A stretch of 5,634 nucleotides of DNA from NCBI GenBank assembly GCA_946886975.1, contig CAMPJV010000191.1:1-5634 (forward strand), read 5' to 3'. Numbering within the stretch: the stretch's first letter is position 1; each line of letters begins with the position of its first letter. The position numbers were made by a program, and so were the translations under genes. The notes below the pieces were generated by a model. It saw nothing but the letters and a program-made list of their open reading frames with translations. It was not told the origin of the DNA and made no database searches. Source of the DNA: an uncultured Taibaiella sp. (GTDB lineage Bacteria > Bacteroidota > Bacteroidia > Chitinophagales > Chitinophagaceae). Shown here piece after piece: positions 1 to 4,499 of this stretch.

Positions 1-226
1 CTGTAGGACCGAGCCCCCCTGTGATCAGGAGGATGGCGACATGTTGTAACTCATAGTCGAAGGCAGCTATGATCTCCTCTCTATTATCGCCGACGGCAAC
101 CCTTCTGATGACGTCTATGCCAAAGTCGTTGAGGCGCTGAGCCATCCAGGCGGAATTCGTATCGATCGTTTGCCCTATCAGTAGCTCGTCGCCTATTGTA
201 ATTATTGCTGCCTTTATATTAGCCAT
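1..226 (-). CDS. cinA: CinA family protein (MoaB/Mog-like N-terminal domain), partial
   Basis: The gene starts at the ATG at 226-224 and runs off the left edge of the window, so only 75 residues are visible. They begin [19 protein letters not shown] and reach a GGLGPT motif at residues 70-75. Both are hallmarks of the CinA N-terminal competence/damage-inducible domain, which shares the MoaB/MogA (molybdopterin-binding) fold: GDELL at residues 12-16, the TNSAW segment at 23-27 and the glycine-rich GGLGPT loop. Full-length family members are about 410-430 residues. They carry ADP-ribose pyrophosphatase (COG1058) activity in the N-terminal part and often nicotinamide-nucleotide amidase activity in the C-terminal part, both linked to pyridine nucleotide repair; the C-terminal part cannot be checked here. 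The start lies 5 bp after the stop of the thioesterase gene, so the two are very probably co-transcribed. No clear Shine-Dalgarno sequence precedes it. The family call is firm; which enzymatic halves are present is unknown. Confidence 0.93.
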   Translation of the reverse strand, partial: MANIKAAIITIGDELLIGQTIDTNSAWMAQRLNDFGIDVIRRVAVGDNREEIIAAFDYELQHVAILLITGGLGPT

Positions 227-231
227 CTAAT

Positions 232-645
232 TTACTTTATGAAGAAAGGTTCCAGCCGGTCCATGAGGAGCTGCGGCATATTGACTTTCTTCTTTTCATT
301 TGAGTCGTAGAACACCAAAGTGGTGACGCCCTTGTTGAGTAACTGCTCCTGCTCATTGTAGAGCTCGGAGTGGAACCGGATCTTCGGGCCGTCGGGCAGC
401 TCTTTCAGGATAGTCTTAACCGTTATGAGATCATCGTACAGAGCGGGCCGGAAGTATTGCGAATTCAACTCGACGACCGGCATCATAATGCCCATCTCCT
501 CGAGCTGGCGGTAGGTGAAGCCAAGCTCGCGGATGGACTCGGCACGGCCCACCTCGTAATAGAGGGCATAATAGCCATAGTAGAGGTAGCCCATCTGGTC
601 TGTTTCGCCGTAGCGGACGCGGATATGAGTGGTGGCAGAGTACAT
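232..645 (-). CDS. Acyl-CoA thioesterase, 4HBT/YbgC-type hotdog fold
   Basis: This is a complete 137-residue protein, the normal length for a single-hotdog-domain thioesterase. Such enzymes hydrolyse acyl-CoA thioesters in the cytoplasm, usually as homotetramers. The family signature lies near the N-terminus: RYGETDQMG at residues 11-19, with Asp16 in the place of the catalytic aspartate, followed by a tyrosine-rich run (YLYYGYYALYYE, 20-31) and GRAE at 33-36, which begins the long central helix. Residue 23 is Tyr, where E. coli YbgC has His; as I recall, the Pseudomonas 4-hydroxybenzoyl-CoA thioesterase also has Tyr there. The C-terminal half has the expected beta-strand pattern. The ATG at 645-643 shares its A with the TGA stop of the upstream dehydrogenase (TGATG), which suggests translational coupling; cinA follows after 5 bp. 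The substrate cannot be read from sequence: short or medium acyl-CoA or an aromatic acyl-CoA are all possible. The fold call is secure; the in vivo role is not. Confidence 0.92.
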   Translation of the reverse strand: MYSATTHIRVRYGETDQMGYLYYGYYALYYEVGRAESIRELGFTYRQLEEMGIMMPVVELNSQYFRPALYDDLITVKTILKELPDGPKIRFHSELYNEQEQLLNKGVTTLVFYDSNEKKKVNMPQLLMDRLEPFFIK

Positions 646-1418
646 CAGGCTGTCTTTTCGGAGTCTCTTATCGTGTATATACTATTAGCCTGGCTGGTGC
701 AGGTCATCGTGAGATCGTTGATACAGAAATGCGGAGGCAAGGTGGCACAGTAGTAGACCACGTTTGCGATATCCTCCGGCTGGAGCGGGTGGATGTCGTC
801 GTAAACCTTCTTGGCCCGGTCAGCATCGCCTTTGAAACGAACCAGAGAGAACTCAGTCTCAGCCATGCCGGGGTTGACACCAGTGACCTTAATACCATAA
901 GGAAGCAGGTCGATGCGCATGGACTGATTGAGGGCATCTACCGCGAACTTGGTGGCGCAGTAGACGTTGCCGTTCTTATAAGCCATCTTTCCTGCGGTGG
1001 AACCGATATTGAAGATATGGCCGCTGCGCTGCTGTTTCATGAGCGGGAGGACCTGACGAGTGACGTACAGGAGCCCTTTGACGTTGGTATCTATCATCAG
1101 GTCCCAATCATCGGTATCGCCTTCGTCTATTGAAGAGAGGCCGGATGCGAGACCCGCATTGTTGACCAGTATGTCTATCTGCTGAACCTTTTCTTTCAGG
1201 GTGTCTATTGCCTGCTTCACCTCGTCTTTGTTGCGTATGTCGAACTTAGAGATGGTGACCTGACAGGCGTGCTGTTTCTCGAGCTCGCTTTTAAGAGCAT
1301 TTAGTCTGTCTTCTCTCCTGCCTGTGATGATGACGTGGTATCCGTTCTGCGCAAATAAAGTAGCGATGGCTTTACCGAAACCTGAAGTAGCGCCTGTGAT
1401 CAATATTGTTCTTGTCAT
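645..1418 (-). CDS. SDR family NAD(P)-dependent oxidoreductase, YdfG-like
   Basis: This is a 257-residue classical short-chain dehydrogenase/reductase. The ATG at 1418-1416 is preferred because it places the cofactor motif TGATSGFG at residues 8-15, as in E. coli YdfG; an in-frame ATG at 1448 would add ten non-conserved residues. Other motifs are arginines 34-35 after the second beta strand (typical of NADP(H) preference), NNAG at 86-89, Asn112, Ser140 in IGSTAG, and the catalytic YxxxK pair Tyr153 and Lys157. Similarity to YdfG as I remember it continues beyond the core, including the MIDTN segment, GHI-NIGSTAG, the GNVY-ATK stretch and TEFS-VRFKGD at about 188-198. YdfG reduces malonic semialdehyde and oxidises L-allo-threonine, serine and other 3-hydroxy acids using NADP. 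The same chemistry is a reasonable inference here, not proven. The gene heads the block SDR-thioesterase-cinA, and its TGA overlaps the thioesterase ATG by one base. Confidence 0.93.
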   Translation of the reverse strand: MTRTILITGATSGFGKAIATLFAQNGYHVIITGRREDRLNALKSELEKQHACQVTISKFDIRNKDEVKQAIDTLKEKVQQIDILVNNAGLASGLSSIDEGDTDDWDLMIDTNVKGLLYVTRQVLPLMKQQRSGHIFNIGSTAGKMAYKNGNVYCATKFAVDALNQSMRIDLLPYGIKVTGVNPGMAETEFSLVRFKGDADRAKKVYDDIHPLQPEDIANVVYYCATLPPHFCINDLTMTCTSQANSIYTIRDSEKTA

Positions 1419-1549
1419 GCCTTGAATTATAGCGCGTAAAGATAACATCTATGGTCAGTACAGGAGGGGAAATGTGGGTGGAAGATATTTGTGGAAAGAA
1501 CATGTAAGGGGCGGGCGATGATAATCCTGATGCTGTCAATGGGCTAAGC

Positions 1550-1604
1550 GATAGAGTACGGATAGGCCAGCTATAGGCTAGCGACAGGGCAAGGATAGGG
1601 TGGA
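1550..1604. repeat. 11-bp tandem repeat block 1 (GATAGG type, 5 units)
   Basis: Five consecutive 11-bp units start at 1550, 1561, 1572, 1583 and 1594. The plus-strand consensus is GATAGGSYAGS. The first five positions are the best conserved: ATAG or ACAG recurs in every unit, while the last five positions vary. A further diverged copy with a one-base indel may precede it at about 1539-1549. The units are too short and uninterrupted to be CRISPR repeats, and an 11-bp period cannot encode a peptide repeat in one frame. The block passes without a phase break into block 2. Confidence 0.7.
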
Positions 1605-1648
1605 AACTCCTTGGGAACTCCTATGGAATTCCGTGGCAACTCCGTGGC
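1605..1648. repeat. 11-bp tandem repeat block 2 (AACTCC type, 4 units)
   Basis: Four consecutive 11-bp units start at 1605, 1616, 1627 and 1638, with plus-strand consensus AACTCCKTGGS. Three units begin AACTCC and one begins AATTCC; in the latter, GGAATTCC at 1625-1632 is a perfect 8-bp palindrome. Read on the minus strand, the sense strand for all neighbouring genes, the core is GGAGTT. The period is exactly 11 throughout, and the phase continues from block 1. One non-matching 11-bp unit (1649-1659) separates this block from block 3. Confidence 0.85.
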
Positions 1649-1659
1649 AGAGCCGGTGT

Positions 1660-1703
1660 GAAAGCATAGTAAAGGCATAGTGAAAGCATAGTGAAGGCAT
1701 ACG
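1660..1703. repeat. 11-bp tandem repeat block 3 (GAARGCATAGT type, 4 units)
   Basis: Four consecutive 11-bp units start at 1660, 1671, 1682 and 1693, with plus-strand consensus GAARGCATAGT. This is the best-conserved block: units 1 and 3 are identical, and GCATA occurs in all four at exact 11-bp spacing. The fourth base alternates A, G, A, G across the units, which suggests that a 22-bp pair was duplicated after an earlier 11-bp duplication. It lies about 50 bp downstream of the PKD gene stop codon. Confidence 0.88.
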
Positions 1704-1712
1704 CATTAGGGA

Positions 1713-1725
1713 GGTATTTAATACC
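1713..1725. repeat. Perfect 13-bp inverted repeat after the PKD gene
   Basis: GGTATT and AATACC flank a single central T, giving a perfect palindrome 27 bp past the PKD gene stop codon. In RNA it could form a 5-bp stem with a 3-nt loop. It is A/T-rich and has no U-run after it on the minus strand, so it does not look like a normal intrinsic terminator. A protein-binding site or a weak 3'-end hairpin are both possible. A second, weaker inverted repeat (TTGCA, 2 bp, TGCAA) lies at 1734-1745. Confidence 0.45.
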
Positions 1726-1751
1726 AAAGGGCGTTGCAGGTGCAAGAACGG

Positions 1752-3677
1752 TTACCGGATGAGGGCTGTATCGCCTTTGATGACTTCCTCTTTCCCAAAG
1801 CGATTGATGATGCTCAGTACCCAATAGTAGGTGCCAATGTCCTGAGGCTCACCTTTCCATACGCCGTTCCAGCCCTCATCGAACCGGGTGGTATAGAACA
1901 TTTGTTCACCCCAACGGTTGAAGACCCTGAAATACTGGATATTGCGGTAGCCTATGCCAAAAGGTTTAAGTATCTCATTGCGGCCGTCACCATTGGGCGA
2001 GAAGGCAGTGGGCACAAACAGGGCAGCCTGGTTGACCACCCAGACCTTTATGCTGTCATCGCCTTCGCAGGCATTTTCGCTCTTGATATGAACGTTGTAA
2101 TTGAACCTGCCGGTTTCGGGATAACTGCCGACAGGGTTGCCTATATTCGGATTGCTAAGGTTTGTGGGAGGCGTCCAGGTGTATTCACTTCCGCCCTGAG
2201 CGTTGAAGTTGATCTGCTCGCCCTTAACGATAGTGGTGTCGTTGCCGGCGAATGGACGGAAATCTTCTACAAAGACCCGCTGCACGACAGTATCTGAACA
2301 ACCCTTGGGATTTTTTGAGATAAGGATGACGTCATAAGTGCCGCCTTTGGAGAAAGCGTGCGTCGGGTGCTGAAGAGTGGAAGTAGAACTATCGTCAAAG
2401 TCCCAGAGCCAGGAACTGGGATCGTCGAGGGTGCTTTGAGAGGAATCCCGGAACTGGATGGGCGAGTTAGGACATGGAAGGCCGTCGTAGTTGTAATAGC
2501 CGGTGAAGGTTGGAAAAACCTTTACAAACCTGCTGATGCTGTCAGGGCAGGTGCTGCCCGCATTGACGACCAGCTTTACCACGTAAATGCCTGTGTCAGG
2601 GTAGGTAAATGTAGGCGAGAAGGCAGAAGAAGTATCCGTGCCGACTCCCGGAACACCGAAATCCCACTGGTAGGCGAATCCACCCGTACTCAGATTCTCG
2701 AAGTTTACCGTGTAGTTCTGACACTCTACTATGTAAGTATTGAACTCATCAGAGTATTGGGGGATATTGGCAACCACGGCTTTAGAGCAGTTTGCTACCT
2801 CGAACTGGAACTCACGCTTGACAGTGTTAATGATGACACCGTTTCTCCACTCATTGCAACAGACAGTGACGACGAACCTCCCCTCTCTATTTGGGGTACC
2901 ATTTATCATTCCAGTGACGGGGTTGATCTGGACAAGGGGACTACCAGCCATGGGCTTGGTGATACTGAAGAAAGGCGCATAAACCACTGTAGGGTAAGGC
3001 GGAGGAGTTGGTATAGGCTTAGGGTTTGAATTAGATCCGCCAATAAACGTTTCGCAGAACTCATAGCTCAGGGAATCACCATCCGGGTCAGTTGCTGAGT
3101 GGTCGTAAACGAGCGGATTGTCAATGCAGATGATCTGCGGAGGATAGTTCTTGAAGACAGCACTGTTGTTGCAAACCGATGTTGCAGTTGGTCGTGGTGG
3201 TATCCGGCAGAAGTAGGTGGCGCCTACCTGATCCGGGTTTTCAATGTTTAGTATGGCTCCGTTCCGACAGCATCTCTGATAGACAATAAGATAACCGGAA
3301 TTGTTGTTAGGTAGGTCGAAAACCCTGATGAACGTTGCCTTTCTTAAGCACACGGGCGGTGCCTGGTTGATACAGGAATTATTGAAATTAGGGGGGACGA
3401 TAATAGTGGAAGAAACACTGACAGAGTCGAAGGCATAAGGAGTGCCGTTGGCCTGAAACACACCGAGGAAAGCAGGGTTGTCCTGCGCTATTGCGTCCGG
3501 CAGACCACCAATGCAATCCTGGTAAATATCAAGGCGGACTTCATACCTGGTAAAGCCGGAGAATGGTGAACCCAAGCACCTGTAAGTCATTTCGCCACCG
3601 ACGATATGGCTCGCTCTTGCAGGGCTAAAGAACATCACCAAAACAAAGATCCATCCTATGGCCTGTATGCCTTTCAT
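1752..3677 (-). CDS. Secreted PKD-domain protein with T9SS type B sorting domain
   Basis: This is a complete 641-residue exported protein. The N-terminus is a Sec signal peptide: Lys2, a hydrophobic core at about 4-18, and an Ala-Arg-Ala cleavage site at 20-22, predicting a mature start at Ser23. Residues 23-300 form a cysteine-rich module opening SHIVGGEMTY, a type seen in many Bacteroidota surface proteins. It includes two similar Cys-Cys motifs (136-137 and 273-274) and an acidic DPDGDSL segment at 197-203. Two PKD-like domains follow at about 316-388 (QWDFG) and 397-470 (WLWDFDDSS), then a degenerate third Ig/PKD-like domain at about 475-547. The C-terminal domain, about 553-641, has FVPTAFSPNGDGRNE, FNRWGEQMF and a KGDTALIR end. 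This is the type B gliding-motility-associated sorting signal for export across the outer membrane by the T9SS. A role as a surface adhesin or structural protein is inferred; no catalytic domain is visible. The start is 12 bp after the hydrolase stop, with an AGAAAGG just before the ATG. Confidence 0.93.
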   Translation of the reverse strand: MKGIQAIGWIFVLVMFFSPARASHIVGGEMTYRCLGSPFSGFTRYEVRLDIYQDCIGGLPDAIAQDNPAFLGVFQANGTPYAFDSVSVSSTIIVPPNFNNSCINQAPPVCLRKATFIRVFDLPNNNSGYLIVYQRCCRNGAILNIENPDQVGATYFCRIPPRPTATSVCNNSAVFKNYPPQIICIDNPLVYDHSATDPDGDSLSYEFCETFIGGSNSNPKPIPTPPPYPTVVYAPFFSITKPMAGSPLVQINPVTGMINGTPNREGRFVVTVCCNEWRNGVIINTVKREFQFEVANCSKAVVANIPQYSDEFNTYIVECQNYTVNFENLSTGGFAYQWDFGVPGVGTDTSSAFSPTFTYPDTGIYVVKLVVNAGSTCPDSISRFVKVFPTFTGYYNYDGLPCPNSPIQFRDSSQSTLDDPSSWLWDFDDSSTSTLQHPTHAFSKGGTYDVILISKNPKGCSDTVVQRVFVEDFRPFAGNDTTIVKGEQINFNAQGGSEYTWTPPTNLSNPNIGNPVGSYPETGRFNYNVHIKSENACEGDDSIKVWVVNQAALFVPTAFSPNGDGRNEILKPFGIGYRNIQYFRVFNRWGEQMFYTTRFDEGWNGVWKGEPQDIGTYYWVLSIINRFGKEEVIKGDTALIR

Positions 3678-3689
3678 CCTTTCTCTAAG

Positions 3690-4499
3690 TTAATGTTTAT
3701 AACAGTAGCTGATGAACTCTTTCAAATCGTTAGCCAATCTCTCAGGCTGCTCCACCATGCTCATGTGTCCGCATCCGTTGTAGACCGAGACAAAGTTCAC
3801 ATTCGCCAGCTTACTTTGCTGTAAAGCAGCGTTCATTGGGATAACCCCATCCTCCTTACCGATTATCCACTGTACCGGTATATTCAATTCCTTTAAAATA
3901 CTGGTTCTGTCGGGGCGGTTTATCATAGCATTGTAAAAAGCGATCATACTATCTGCGGGAAGTTCCAAACCCTTCTGCACATGCTTTTCCAGGACATCTT
4001 CATTTTGTTCCTTGTAGGAAGCCGAGAACAGATTAGGGATCATCCCCTTTACAAACGGCTCCTTTCCTCCTTTTCGTATGAGTTCTATAGACTTTCTGCG
4101 CGTTTCCTTCTTCTCTTCCGTATCAGAGGCGGCAGAGGAATGAACGAGCGATAGTCCCTTCAACCAGGGACGATGAGACGCCGCGAACGCCATTGCAATG
4201 TACCCTCCCATGGAGTGGCCCGCAAGCACGATCTCTTCGATCTTTTCGTGTGATAAAATAGCCGTGATGCCATCGGCAAGGGAATCCATGCTAACTTCCT
4301 CTCCACCAAGGGTGCTCTGTCCGCTTCCAGGAATATCAGGTATGATGACCGTATACTGCCCCGAAAGGGCGGGATAGACATTGTCCCACAGCTCACCGTC
4401 TTCGGGAAAACCATGAAGCAGCACTACAACAGGACCGCTGCCTGTCTTTCTATAGTGAATATTGGGAAAATGATCAGTTCGGATGTCGATATGTTCCAT
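3690..4499 (-). CDS. Alpha/beta fold hydrolase
   Basis: This is a complete 269-residue cytoplasmic alpha/beta hydrolase; no signal peptide is seen. The ATG at 4499-4497 is chosen over the adjacent in-frame TTG at 4502, because it makes the TGATG one-base overlap with the upstream gene's TGA stop. The catalytic parts are all present: the oxyanion-hole motif HGFPED at 29-34, a PDIPGSGQS strand-turn at 54-62, the nucleophile elbow GHSMGG with Ser96, the acid Asp217 in GKEDGVIP, and His245 in CGHMSMVEQPE. The segment at about 120-200 is the helical cap, rich in Lys and Glu. The overall pattern resembles esterase, epoxide hydrolase and haloalkane dehalogenase-type members (PF00561/PF12697). A serine nucleophile makes an esterase, lipase or C-C hydrolase more likely than a dehalogenase or epoxide hydrolase, both of which use Asp. 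The substrate is unknown. It is probably translated in concert with the DUF4105 gene before it and transcribed with the PKD gene after it. Confidence 0.92.
   Translation of the reverse strand: MEHIDIRTDHFPNIHYRKTGSGPVVVLLHGFPEDGELWDNVYPALSGQYTVIIPDIPGSGQSTLGGEEVSMDSLADGITAILSHEKIEEIVLAGHSMGGYIAMAFAASHRPWLKGLSLVHSSAASDTEEKKETRRKSIELIRKGGKEPFVKGMIPNLFSASYKEQNEDVLEKHVQKGLELPADSMIAFYNAMINRPDRTSILKELNIPVQWIIGKEDGVIPMNAALQQSKLANVNFVSVYNGCGHMSMVEQPERLANDLKEFISYCYKH

Larger units (their letters stand above)
1419..1751. other. 333-bp intergenic region with periodic repeats
   Basis: This is the only sizeable gap between genes in the window. It separates the stop of the PKD/T9SS protein from the start of the dehydrogenase. 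From the PKD side it holds two small inverted repeats (1734-1745 and 1713-1725), then 11-bp-period tandem repeats (1703 down to 1550), then about 130 bp of unremarkable sequence up to the dehydrogenase ATG. A promoter for the dehydrogenase block would be expected in that last part. The best candidate is TATCTTTA read on the minus strand at 1444-1437, one base off the Bacteroidota -7 consensus TAnnTTTG. However, no TTG/TTTG-like -33 element sits at the usual 19-21 bp spacing, so I do not annotate it as a promoter. No tRNA-like or other RNA fold, and no convincing ORF, is visible. Confidence 0.75.

Noticed and set aside
370..1133. Plus-strand open frames opposite the thioesterase and dehydrogenase, and a second minus-strand frame at 704-937
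   Set aside because: They are shadows of two genes whose catalytic motifs are unmistakable.
1437..1444. TATCTTTA on the minus strand as a Bacteroidota -7 promoter element for the dehydrogenase block
   Set aside because: It differs from TAnnTTTG at one position and no -33 TTG-type element is present 19-21 bp upstream; it is too weak to annotate.
1419..1448. Dehydrogenase starting at the upstream in-frame ATG (1448)
   Set aside because: The ten extra residues (MLSLRAIIQG) precede the normal N-terminal strand of the Rossmann fold, and the ATG at 1418 gives the standard distance to TGATSGFG.
1550..1703. The repeat array as a CRISPR array
   Set aside because: The units are only 11 bp, directly abutting, with no spacers and no cas genes nearby.
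1621..1824. A 67-codon minus-strand reading frame across the repeats and the end of the PKD gene
   Set aside because: It overlaps the 3' end of a clear gene out of frame, and its product has no domain-like pattern. Its apparent repeats come from the 11-bp DNA repeats.
1734..3029. Long plus-strand open frames (1734-2297, 2358-3029, 2740-2982) opposite the PKD protein
   Set aside because: They are antisense to a well-supported 641-residue secreted protein and their translations show no recognisable domains.
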